Source: Bosea sp. NBC_00550
GTDB lineage: Bacteria; Pseudomonadota; Alphaproteobacteria; Rhizobiales; Beijerinckiaceae
Length of the DNA: 64,000 nucleotides
Assembly (NCBI RefSeq): GCF_026020075.1
Contig: NZ_CP102773.1
Location: forward strand, 248,001-312,000
Direction of reading: 5' to 3'
Part shown: positions 45,821-53,830 of the stretch, piece by piece
Layout: each line of letters opens with the position of its first letter
How positions within the stretch are numbered: the first letter of the stretch is position 1
Position numbers and translations under genes: made by a program
Notes under the pieces: generated by a model
The model's input: the letters and a program-made list of their open reading frames with translations, nothing else
The model's database searches: none
Told to the model about the DNA's origin: nothing

Positions 45821-46136
45821 CGCCCCGCCTTACGCGCCGGCGCAAATAGGCGGGGTGCAGCCATGCGAAGCGGCACCGGCTACCCTGCCGGTCCCTGGCA
45901 AATCCGCCTCCTCCCGAGCCGATGGTCGTTGCAAAGCGCCATCTCCTGTTCTGTTGGCGGCAGCTTCGTTGATGGTGCCATCATAGTCAACTATCTTGTT
46001 GACAATATCGAGAGGCACGCCCTTAGTGAGACTGCCCGGCCGGTCTGACGATGAGCGAAGCGGCAGGGCGACAGGCGCGCCGGGACGAACAGGCCCGCCG
46101 CCGCATCGGCCCTCCCTCACCTCGCGACGGCACGGA
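45821..46136. promoter_or_regulatory. divergent promoter region with operator candidate, site C
   Basis: This 316-base region separates the ABC unit (minus) from the dehydratase gene (plus). TTGTTGACAA is at 45996-46005. A near-perfect inverted repeat GTCAAC-TATCTT-GTTGAC runs 45986-46003. It is 176 bases from the minus-strand start and 132 bases from the plus-strand start, so a bound regulator could control both. Confidence 0.6.
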
Positions 46137-47873
46137 ATGACCAGGAAAATTGAGCTCAAGGACCTCAGGAGCCAGAAATGGTTCGGCGCATCGGGCCAGC
46201 CCGGCAACCACAAATCCTACCGCACCAAGCAGATGGGCTATGCGAGCGAGGATTTTCAGGGAAAGCCGGTGATCGGCATCCTGAGCACCTGGTCCGACCT
46301 GAATAGCTGCCATACGCATTTCCCGCAGCGGATCGAGGAGATCAAGCGCGGCATCTGGCAAGAGGGCGGCTTCCCGGTGGTGATGCCGACGCTCAGCGTC
46401 GGCGAGACCTATGTCCGCCCGAGCACGCTCATATACCGCAACCTCCTCGCCATGGACGCCGAGGAGATCCTGCGCTCGCATCCGATCGACGGCGTCGTGC
46501 TGTTAGGAGGCTGCGACAAGACCACGCCCGGCCTGATCATGGGCGCTGCTTCGATGAACATCCCGGCGATCTTCGTGCCGGCGGGCGCGATGCTGCGCGG
46601 CCATTTCCGCGAGAACTGGAATCTCGGCACCGGCTCCAGCACCTGGAAGGCGCTGGCCGATTTCCGCGCCGGCAAGATCGACGAGAAGACCTGGCGTGCC
46701 TTCGGCGAGGGCACGGCCCGTTCGCCCGGTACCTGCAACACCATGGGCACGGCCTCGACCATGACGAGCCTGGTCGACGTGCTCGGCTTCACCTTGCCGG
46801 GCGCGAGCTCGATCCCGGCGGTCGATGCGCGCCATCCGCAAATGGCCTCGATGTGCGGGCGCCGGATCGTCGAGATGGTCTGGGAGGACCTGCGGCCGAA
46901 GGCGATGGTGACGCGCGCCAGCTTCCTCAACGCAGTCATCGCCGACATGGCGCTCTCGGGCTCGACCAACTCGCTGATCCACCTGATCGCGATGGCGCGT
47001 CGGCTTGATCTCGAGCTCTCGCTCGACGATTTCGCCGCGGCGAGCGAATCCGTGCCGGTGATCTGCAATGTGCAGCCGAGCGGCTCCTACCTGATGGAGG
47101 ATTTCTTCTATGCCGGCGGGCTGCTCGCGCTGCTCAAGCGGCTGGAAGGCCATCTCGACCTTTCCTGCCTGACCGTCACCGGCAAGACGCTAGGCGAGAA
47201 CATCGAGGGCGCTGAGGTCTATAATGACGACGTCATCCGGCCCTCCGAGAACCCGGTCTACGGCGCCGGCGGCCTCGTCGTCATTCGCGGCAACCTTGCC
47301 CCTCGCGGGGCCGTGATCAAGCGTGCCGCGGCCGATCCGAAACTGCAGAAGCATACAGGCCCGGCCGTGGTCTTCCCCAACTTCAAGGACATGCTCGCCC
47401 GCATCGACGATCCCGAATTGCCGGTGACGGCCGACAGCGTACTCGTGCTGCAGGATGCCGGGCCAGTCGGCGCGCCCGGGATGCCGGAATGGGGCATGCT
47501 GCCGATCCCAAAGAAGCTGCTGGAGCAGGGCGTGCGCGACATGGTCCGCATCTCCGACGCGCGCATGAGCGGCACCAGCTACGGCACCTGCGTCCTCCAC
47601 GTCTGCCCGGAGAGCCGCGTCGGCGGCCCCCTCGCCTTCGTGCGCGACGGCGACCTGATCTCGCTCGATGTAGAGGGCCGCGTCCTCGACCTGCTGGTTG
47701 ACGAGGCGGAACTGGAAGAGCGCCGCAAGGCCTGGACTCCGCCACCGCCGCATTACGAGCGCGGCTACGGCATGCTCTATTCCGAGCACGTGCTCCAGGC
47801 CGATGAAGGCTGCGACCTCGACTTCCTGGCGAAGCAGGGCGTCATCCCCGATCCGGAAGCGCGGTTCTCGTAG
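46137..47873 (+). CDS. IlvD/Edd-family dehydratase (sugar-acid dehydratase, paralogue)
   Basis: This is a 578-residue Fe-S dehydratase. The ATG at 46137 gives MTRKIELKDLRSQKWFGASG, a typical start for L-arabonate/D-xylonate-type dehydratases; the frame open from 45996 is non-coding. LLGGCDKTTPGLI (about 122-134), PGTCNTMGTASTMTSL (about 199-214), LSGSTNSLIHL (about 274) and ARMSGTSYGTCVLH (about 474) hold the cluster and active-site residues. It is divergent from the ATPase-less transporter unit and related to the dehydratase at 30187. Two non-identical dehydratases suggest two different acids, or two steps. Confidence 0.92.
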   Translation: MTRKIELKDLRSQKWFGASGQPGNHKSYRTKQMGYASEDFQGKPVIGILSTWSDLNSCHTHFPQRIEEIKRGIWQEGGFPVVMPTLSVGETYVRPSTLIYRNLLAMDAEEILRSHPIDGVVLLGGCDKTTPGLIMGAASMNIPAIFVPAGAMLRGHFRENWNLGTGSSTWKALADFRAGKIDEKTWRAFGEGTARSPGTCNTMGTASTMTSLVDVLGFTLPGASSIPAVDARHPQMASMCGRRIVEMVWEDLRPKAMVTRASFLNAVIADMALSGSTNSLIHLIAMARRLDLELSLDDFAAASESVPVICNVQPSGSYLMEDFFYAGGLLALLKRLEGHLDLSCLTVTGKTLGENIEGAEVYNDDVIRPSENPVYGAGGLVVIRGNLAPRGAVIKRAAADPKLQKHTGPAVVFPNFKDMLARIDDPELPVTADSVLVLQDAGPVGAPGMPEWGMLPIPKKLLEQGVRDMVRISDARMSGTSYGTCVLHVCPESRVGGPLAFVRDGDLISLDVEGRVLDLLVDEAELEERRKAWTPPPPHYERGYGMLYSEHVLQADEGCDLDFLAKQGVIPDPEARFS

Positions 47874-47893
47874 GCGCTTATCGTACACTCTTA

Positions 47894-47998
47894 GTCATCC
47901 CGGGCGACCGGAGGTCGACCCGGGATCCATGCCGGAACGCAGCCAATCGCAATTCAGGCATGGATCCCGGGTCTGCGCTACGCTCCGGCCGGGATGAC
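47894..47998. repeat. REP-type palindromic element
   Basis: The 105-base element has outer arms GTCATCCCGG (47894) and CCGGGATGAC (47989-47998), and inner 17-base perfect arms GACCCGGGATCCATGCC (47917-47933) and GGCATGGATCCCGGGTC (47957-47973). Elements of this form are scattered through many Hyphomicrobiales genomes. It lies 20 bases after the dehydratase stop and may act as a terminator for the convergent genes on both sides. Confidence 0.85.
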
Positions 47999-48009
47999 GT
48001 TGAGGCTTT

Positions 48010-49188
48010 TCAGACCCGCGGCACCTTGGCCCAGGTGCCCGTAGCGGTCGATTCCAGGCACGCCTCCACAAAGGCCAAGCCCTCGGCTCCGTCGACTGCG
48101 CCCGGCGCCTGCATTGCGAACGGATCGGCCGGCTTGCCGGCTCGCCGCGACGCGACCAGCAGAGCGAAATCTGAATAGATATTGGCGAAAGCTTCGAAGA
48201 AGGCTTCGGGATGACCGGGCGGGATGCGCGTCGCGCGACGGCTATAGGGATGTAGCGTCGGCAGGCCGCGCGTACGAATCTCGGCCGGGCGCGCATTGCG
48301 CATCACCCGCAATTCGTTGGCCGTCGCTTGCGTCCAGGCCAGTCCGCCGGCCTCGCCATAAGCTTCCAACGATATCGCGTTCTCGGCCCCAGTCGCCGCC
48401 TTGGTCGCGAAGAGCATACCGCGCACCCCGCCTTCGAGCCGCAAGATCACCGAAGCGGTGTCATGCGTCGCCCGGTCCGGCAGCGCGGGGCCGACATCGG
48501 CCAGCACGGCCTCGACCCGTCGCCCGGTCACGAAGCAAAGCAGTTGATGCGCATGCGTGCCGATATCGCCCATGACATGGCTCAAGCCCCCGCGCGCCGG
48601 ATCGAGCCGCCAGCGCAGCCGGTCCGAGATCGCCTCTGGCTTATCCTCGACGCGCGTGCCGAGCGAGCCCTGGACATAGGAGACGGTGGCAATCCTGAGC
48701 GGGCCGAGCTCGTTCTCGGCAACGGCGCAGCGTGCCTCGCGGACCATCGGGTAGCCGGAATAATTATGAGTCAGGCTGAAGACGAGCCCGCGCGAGCGCG
48801 CCTTCTCGACCAGCGCGAGCGCGCTTTCCAAATCATTGGTCAGGGGCTTGTCGCAAATCACGTCGAGCCCGGCATCAAGCGCCATCTCGGCATAGGCCTG
48901 ATGGCTGTCGTTCGGCGTCATGATCGCAACCGCATCGATGCCGTCGGGCCGCTTCGCCTCCTCGGCGATCATGGTCGCTATGTCGGCATAGCCGCGCGGC
49001 AGGCCGAGCGCCTGCGCCTCGGCAAGCGCGCGCTCCGGCTTGGACGAGAGCACGCCCGCCACCGTCTCGAAGCAATCGTCGAAGCGGGCCGCAATGCGAT
49101 GGACCGGGCCGATCAGAGAGGCACCACCACCGCCGATAAGGCCGAGGCGGACGCGGCGCCCGAGAAGTTCCGTGACGGCGGCATGCAT
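48010..49188 (-). CDS. Gfo/Idh/MocA-family oxidoreductase
   Basis: This is a 392-residue NAD(P)-dependent oxidoreductase. The ATG at 49188 is inside a longer open frame whose upstream part is antisense shadow. The Rossmann motif is LGLIGGGGASLIGPVHRIAA (about 14-33), the family Glu/Asp-Lys-Pro motif reads CDKPLTND (about 115-122), and GDIGTHAHQLL (about 208) carries the catalytic His region. Such enzymes oxidise sugars, inositols or sugar acids, or reduce keto groups. It follows the SMP-30 gene on the minus strand and ends next to the REP element. Confidence 0.9.
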   Translation of the reverse strand: MHAAVTELLGRRVRLGLIGGGGASLIGPVHRIAARFDDCFETVAGVLSSKPERALAEAQALGLPRGYADIATMIAEEAKRPDGIDAVAIMTPNDSHQAYAEMALDAGLDVICDKPLTNDLESALALVEKARSRGLVFSLTHNYSGYPMVREARCAVAENELGPLRIATVSYVQGSLGTRVEDKPEAISDRLRWRLDPARGGLSHVMGDIGTHAHQLLCFVTGRRVEAVLADVGPALPDRATHDTASVILRLEGGVRGMLFATKAATGAENAISLEAYGEAGGLAWTQATANELRVMRNARPAEIRTRGLPTLHPYSRRATRIPPGHPEAFFEAFANIYSDFALLVASRRAGKPADPFAMQAPGAVDGAEGLAFVEACLESTATGTWAKVPRV

Positions 49189-49232
49189 GGCGGCACCTTT
49201 CGTGGATCTCAGGGCGCTAGGATATACGGCTC

Positions 49233-50108
49233 TCAGCCCTTGAAAGCTGGCTCCGGCAAGCCCTGGACGCCGGGCTCGGCAACGAAGATGCCGCCGGCCA
49301 GCGGCTCGCGCTCCAGTTCCTCGGTGGTCATGCCCTCGCGCGCTGTGGTGATGTAGAGCGTCCGCAAATCCGGGCCGCCAAAGGCGCACATCGTCACGCG
49401 GCTCACGGGTAAGTGAATGATCCCGTCCATCTTGCCTTCCGGCGTGAAGCGCACCACGGCGCCGCCGACCCAGCGCGCGCTCCAGTAGCAGCCATCAGCA
49501 TCGACTGCCGCGCCATCGGGCCGGCCGGGCGCCGGGCCCTTCTCCAGCCAGAGACGCTGGTTGCTGGCCATGCCGGTGCCCGGATCGTAGTCAAAGGTAT
49601 AGACCCTCTCGGCCGGACTGTCGGCCCAGTACATGCGCTTGCCGTCGGGGCTGAAGGCGAGGCCGTTGGCGACGGTGACGCCGCCGGCGAGACGAACCGT
49701 GTCGCCATTAGGATCGAGCCTCCAAAGCTGTCCGGAAGACGACGTCCGCGCCACGTTCATCGAACCGGCGACAAAACGCCCCGCCGGGTCACAACGCCCA
49801 TCGTTAAACCGGTGATCGGCAAGCCCCGCCTCGGGCGCGGATAATTGGGCAATCGCGCCGGTCTCGGGATCGAAAGTCCAGAAGCCCTGCTCCATGGCCA
49901 TTACGAGACCGCCCGCCTCGCGCAGGGCGAAGCAGCCGACGCGGCCAGGCATCGGGAAGATGCGGTGCGCGCCGCTGGCGGGGTCGAACCGTTGCAAGCG
50001 TTTGCCCGGGATATCCGTCCACCACAGGCATTGGGTATCGACGCTCCAGACCGGGCCTTCGCCCGTTTCGGCGCGCACGTCGAGGAGGAGGTCGGCATTC
50101 AGGATCAT
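49233..50108 (-). CDS. SMP-30/gluconolactonase-like sugar lactonase
   Basis: This 291-residue six-bladed beta-propeller lactonase shows the metal ligands in GEGPVWSVDTQCLWWTD (Glu about 16), NDGRCDPAGRF (about 102), NGLAFSPDGKRMYWADS (about 147-163) and a late WSARWVGG. It hydrolyses aldono-lactones to aldonates and thus links the sugar dehydrogenase to the dehydratases. It is the first gene of a two-gene minus-strand unit with the Gfo/Idh/MocA gene (44-base gap). Operator site D lies about 90 bases upstream, in the gap shared with the divergent GntR gene. Confidence 0.92.
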   Translation of the reverse strand: MILNADLLLDVRAETGEGPVWSVDTQCLWWTDIPGKRLQRFDPASGAHRIFPMPGRVGCFALREAGGLVMAMEQGFWTFDPETGAIAQLSAPEAGLADHRFNDGRCDPAGRFVAGSMNVARTSSSGQLWRLDPNGDTVRLAGGVTVANGLAFSPDGKRMYWADSPAERVYTFDYDPGTGMASNQRLWLEKGPAPGRPDGAAVDADGCYWSARWVGGAVVRFTPEGKMDGIIHLPVSRVTMCAFGGPDLRTLYITTAREGMTTEELEREPLAGGIFVAEPGVQGLPEPAFKG

Positions 50109-50199
50109 CGATCTGCTTCCTCGATCGTCGGCGGCGTCTTCGGCTAGTGGGCGCGCCGCTGCGACATCCTGCTCAGCAAATTGGCTTCAGATCAAAACA

Positions 50200-50209
50200 T
50201 TGTCAACAA
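50200..50209. promoter_or_regulatory. FCD-GntR operator candidate, site D (with a second half-site)
   Basis: TTGTCAACAA is at 50200-50209. A degenerate copy, GTAGACTATCTTGATTG (50226-50242), follows and resembles the GTCAACTATCTTGTTGAC repeat of site C. The pair lies between the lactonase gene and the regulator gene at 50335. Confidence 0.55.
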
Positions 50210-50334
50210 TACAGTCGATGATTTTGTAGACTATCTTGATTGCCCGTTGTTCTGTGCTAGACTGTTTTCTGGCGCAATGAAATTCGTGCGTCGCGCCTCG
50301 TGAGGAACGGTGCGGGAATTATGGCGAGAGGGGC

Positions 50335-51021
50335 ATGGCGGTAGCGAAGGCGAAGGATGCGGTGGTTTCCGACCCCCGCACGATCACTAACAGGCTCGAA
50401 GAGGACATCGCGCTCGGGCGCATCATGCCTCGAGAGCGACTGATCGAGGAGGAGCTGGCACTTCGCTTCGGGGTCAACCGACACGTCATCCGACAGGTCC
50501 TAATGGAGCTAGAGACCATCGGCCTGATCATTCGGCAGAAGAACAAGGGCGCGACCGTGCGCGACCTGCTGCCGGAAGACGTCATCAATATCTACGCCGT
50601 GCGAGAGCTGCTGGAAGGCAAAGCGGCCGAGCTGATCCCGCTGCCGGCTCAACCCGATGTCGTCAAACATCTGAAGGATATTCAGGAGCGGCACAGCAAA
50701 GCCGCCGATGCCGGCGACCTTGCCAATGTGTTCCGCCTCAATCTGCTGTTCCACAAGACCTTCTTTGCGGCCTGCGGCAACCCTCATCTCGCCGATGCCA
50801 TACAGCATTTTGCACTTAAGGCACATATCGCCCGTTCGCTCACGGTGGGTGATCCAAAGCTATTGCGGCGAGCAATCGAAGAACACGCAAAAATCGTACA
50901 CTATCTAGAGACATCCGACCGGGAGAACCTTGTCAGGCTTGCAGTGGACCACATCATTCCATCGCGGGAAGCCTATCTCGAAACCTATCGACGTCGGTTC
51001 GGTGATTTCAAGACTGCGTGA
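50335..51021 (+). CDS. GntR-family transcriptional regulator (FCD subfamily), probable locus regulator
   Basis: This 228-residue regulator has a winged-helix domain (about 10-80: LEEDIALGRIMPRERLIEEE, RFGVNRHVIRQVLMELETIG, ATVRDLLPEDV) and a C-terminal FCD domain (helices with FRLNLLFHKTFFAACGNPHL and a metal/ligand His near VDHIIPSREAYL). It is divergent from the lactonase gene and sits at the edge of the sugar-acid locus. The recurring TTGTCAACAA element at four promoters makes it the best candidate repressor. The assignment of sites to this protein is inference. Confidence 0.93.
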   Translation: MAVAKAKDAVVSDPRTITNRLEEDIALGRIMPRERLIEEELALRFGVNRHVIRQVLMELETIGLIIRQKNKGATVRDLLPEDVINIYAVRELLEGKAAELIPLPAQPDVVKHLKDIQERHSKAADAGDLANVFRLNLLFHKTFFAACGNPHLADAIQHFALKAHIARSLTVGDPKLLRRAIEEHAKIVHYLETSDRENLVRLAVDHIIPSREAYLETYRRRFGDFKTA

Positions 51022-51138
51022 GCACCAGCATAGAGGAGCCAACCGATTGCGCTTTCGGACGAAATCGCTGCGACACGTCGATAAAGACCCGTGAGATTTT
51101 ATTGAATCAGGATCGGCAATGCCCAGAAAAATGCAGCT

Positions 51139-52258
51139 TCAACGGGGGGCAATTGGGCGCGCGAGGACGACACCGAAAACTTCTTCAAGGAAGCTCGCAT
51201 AGGAAAGCTGCTCAAGCTCGCCCCGCGGCCGGGCCACCACCTGCATGCCCACCGGAAGACCCTCTGCGGTGAAGCCACACGGCATGGACAGGGCCGGCGC
51301 CGTAGTGAGCGTGATGGCATAAGCTATGGCGAGCCAGTCCATATAGGTCTCGAACTTCAGCCCCGCGCACTCCTCGACATAGGGCAGCTCGTTGGGAAAC
51401 GGCGGAACAATTGCCGCCGGCGTCAGCAACAGGTCGTAATCGTCGAAGAATGCGAGCGTCCGGACGATCAGCTCGGCGCGCTTCGCATCGGCATCGATCA
51501 GCTCGGCCATGCCGAGCTTCAGCCCCTTCTCGACGTTCCAGATCATCTCCGGCTTCAGCATATGCGGATAGTCGCGCAGCTTCTGGCCGTGGCTGGCGGC
51601 GAAGAAATGGGCGCGCAGGGTCTGGAAGGTTTCATGCACGCCGGAAAAATCCGGATGCGCCTCCTCGACGATGACGCCCTCCCCAGCCAGCTTCCCGGCA
51701 GCAGCCCGGCAGATCGCGGCAACCTCCGGATCGACCGGCGTGATGCCCAGATCGGCACTGAAGGCGATCTTGCGCGGCTTGATTGGCGCAAGAGCGGCCG
51801 AGAGGAAGCTTTCGGGCAGGCGCGGCAGGGAGATCGGATCATCGGCATTCTCGCCGGCGAGCGCGTCGAGAAAGAGTGCCGCATCGGCGATATTGCGCGC
51901 CATCGGTCCTTCGGCGCCAAGCAGGCTGCCCGGCGTCGTGCCGGGATCGCGGGCGACGCGACCGGGACTCGGGCGGAAGCCGACGACGCCACAGAAGCTA
52001 GCCGGCGTCCGCAGCGAGCCGCCGAGATCGTTACGATGCGCAACCCAGGCCATCCCGGTCGCGAGCGCCACGGCAGCACCGCCTGACGAGCCGGCTGCGG
52101 AGCGGCTCCGATCCCAGGGATTATGCGTCATCCCGAAGACTTCGTTGAAGGTGTGCCCGCCTGCGCCGAATTCCGGCACGGCGGACTTACCGAAGATCAC
52201 GCCACCCTCGTTCTCGACCTTCTGGACGAGAATGTTCGAGCGCTGCGGAACAGCGGAC
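51139..52258 (-). pseudogene. amidase (AS family), N-terminally truncated
   Basis: Amidase-signature homology runs from about residue AVPQRSNILVQKVENEGGVI (52258) through GKSAVPEFGAGG, SRSAAGSSGGAAVAL (Ser of the triad), NDLGGSLRTPASFCGVVGFR, to a normal C-terminus at 51139. About 350-370 residues remain. The first 80-100 residues, including the GIKD catalytic Lys, are missing, so it cannot be active. A GTG at 52200 could start translation, but this would not restore the Lys. The break faces a truncated GntR gene. Confidence 0.8.
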
Positions 52259-52262
52259 GAGG

Positions 52263-52631
52263 CTCCAGGCGGCGCACCAAGCCTGCGCCGAGGCTGCCGG
52301 AGCGGAGGACGCGGAGGCTTTCTATGCGGCCAATCTCGATTTCCACGAGCTGATCGCCGCCGCGAGCCATAACCGCATTCTGCAGGACGAGTTGCGGCGG
52401 CTGACGCTCAAGATCTCACCCTATCGCCGCACCATCACCTACCAGCCCGGACGGATGCACTCGTCCATCCCCGAGCACGAGCGCGTAATGGAGGCGATCG
52501 TGCGGGGCGATGGCGTGCAGGCGGCGCAGATGATGCGCTCGCATGTGACCCTGCTCGGCGAAGGGCTGTCGGACCTGCTGCATTTCCTGCGCACCTCCGG
52601 GCAGCACGGGCTGCTGACGGAGATTCCATAA
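52263..52631 (+). pseudogene. GntR-family regulator, C-terminal FCD domain only
   Basis: In one plus-strand frame from about 52263 the product reads AEDAEAFYAANLDFHELIAA, ASHNRILQDELRRL, then YQPGRMHSSIPEHERVMEAI and ends SGQHGLLTEIP. This is the FCD ligand domain of a FadR-subfamily regulator. The DNA-binding winged helix is absent. The break is next to that of the amidase on the opposite strand. Confidence 0.75.
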
Positions 52632-52892
52632 AGTCCACTACCCCATATGCCGCAGCCCTCTCACCATTTGGCTGAGTTGCGCCAGGTCCGGACGTTGAGA
52701 CAATGCCCGGAAGCAGACCTTGCCGCGTGATATGTCGCGGCCAAAATCGATCCCGTGAACCATTCGCGGCGCACGGTCGGACGATCGAGATCTGGCGCAA
52801 CGTGGCCTCTGACTGCTTAGATCGGCATGCCAGCCGCGACATCGGTCAGCACGAGTGCGATCGGCCGAGCCTTCGCATCGAAAGTCCAGCCT
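52632..52892. other. 261-base stretch with an orphan protein tail
   Basis: On the minus strand, 52818-52892 encodes a tail reading SEGWTFDAKARPIALVLTDV then AAGMPI and a stop. It looks like a real protein C-terminus but follows the stop of the lyase gene and has no start. I do not recognise the family. The rest is unremarkable. Confidence 0.3.
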
Positions 52893-53759
52893 TCAGACTT
52901 CCTCCTCGGCATGATCACGCTCGAATTCCCAGACCCGCTCGAAGCCGATTATCCGGGTGAACTCGCCGAAGGGGTAGAGCTCCCCTGCCCAGCCTTGCGT
53001 CGAGCCCGTCGCCTTGATCTGGGTGTAGACCGATTGCAGAGCGCTCGCCGCGGCGAGCAGCCCGGCGACCGGATAGATCGCGATCTTGTATCCGAGCCCT
53101 TCCAGCTCGGCACGGCCGAGGATCGGGGTGCGCCCGCCCTCCACCATATTGGCCAGCAGCGGCACATCGAAGGTGCGGCCGATGCGTTCCATCTCCTCGT
53201 TGGTCTCGGGCGATTCGATGAAGAGGATGTCGGCGCCGGCCTTCAGGAAGGCCTCGCCACGGCGCAGCGCCTCATCGAGGCCATGGGCCGTGCGGGCATC
53301 GGTGCGGGCGATGATCTTGAAGGCGGCGGATGACCGCGCTTGGGCGGCGACCTTGATCTTCCGGGCCGCGTCTTCCAGCGGGATGACCCGCCGCATCGGC
53401 GTATGGCCGCATTTCTTCGGGAATTCCTGATCCTCGAGCTGGATCGCCTGGGCGCCGCTCGCCTCATAGCCGCGCACGGTGTGGTCGACATTGAGCAGGC
53501 CGCCATAGCCGGTATCGCCATCGGCGATGAGAGGCGTCGCCGTGCCCTCGGCGATCTGCCGCACGCGCCCGACCATGTCGGAATAGGTCGCAAGCCCCGC
53601 ATCCGGATAGCCGAGATGGGAGGCGACGACGCCAAAGCCCGTCATGTACAGCGCCTCGAAGCCGGCCCGGTCGGCGAGCTTCGCCGAGACGAGGTCGTAG
53701 ACGCCGGGCGCGACGATCAGGCCGGGCTGGCGCAAGCGTTCGGACAATGTCTGGGGCAT
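52893..53759 (-). CDS. isocitrate lyase/PEP mutase superfamily lyase
   Basis: This is a 288-residue TIM-barrel enzyme. Motifs are GVYDLVSAKLADRAGFEALY (about 18-37), the metal/substrate region ADGDTGYGG (about 84), QLEDQEFPKKCGH with the catalytic Cys loop (about 111-123), and ARTDARTAHG (about 152). The KKCGH loop is typical of lyases (2-methylisocitrate, 2,3-dimethylmalate) rather than PEP mutases, and oxaloacetate decarboxylases are relatives. It is the last gene of a unit that imports and activates an unknown acid, so it may cleave the final 2-alkylmalate- or isocitrate-like intermediate. Confidence 0.9.
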   Translation of the reverse strand: MPQTLSERLRQPGLIVAPGVYDLVSAKLADRAGFEALYMTGFGVVASHLGYPDAGLATYSDMVGRVRQIAEGTATPLIADGDTGYGGLLNVDHTVRGYEASGAQAIQLEDQEFPKKCGHTPMRRVIPLEDAARKIKVAAQARSSAAFKIIARTDARTAHGLDEALRRGEAFLKAGADILFIESPETNEEMERIGRTFDVPLLANMVEGGRTPILGRAELEGLGYKIAIYPVAGLLAAASALQSVYTQIKATGSTQGWAGELYPFGEFTRIIGFERVWEFERDHAEEEV

Positions 53760-53830
53760 CGAGGATCCTTACGTCGGAAGGAAGGCCCCGGCCGCCGGGC
53801 AGCGGCCGGGGCGATCGCGCTCGCGAGCGC

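Noticed and set aside
44475..45845. 456-residue minus-strand frame spanning two permease genes
   Set aside because: Its first half is an out-of-frame reading of the HisQ-like gene. Only the part from 45131 is a real permease.
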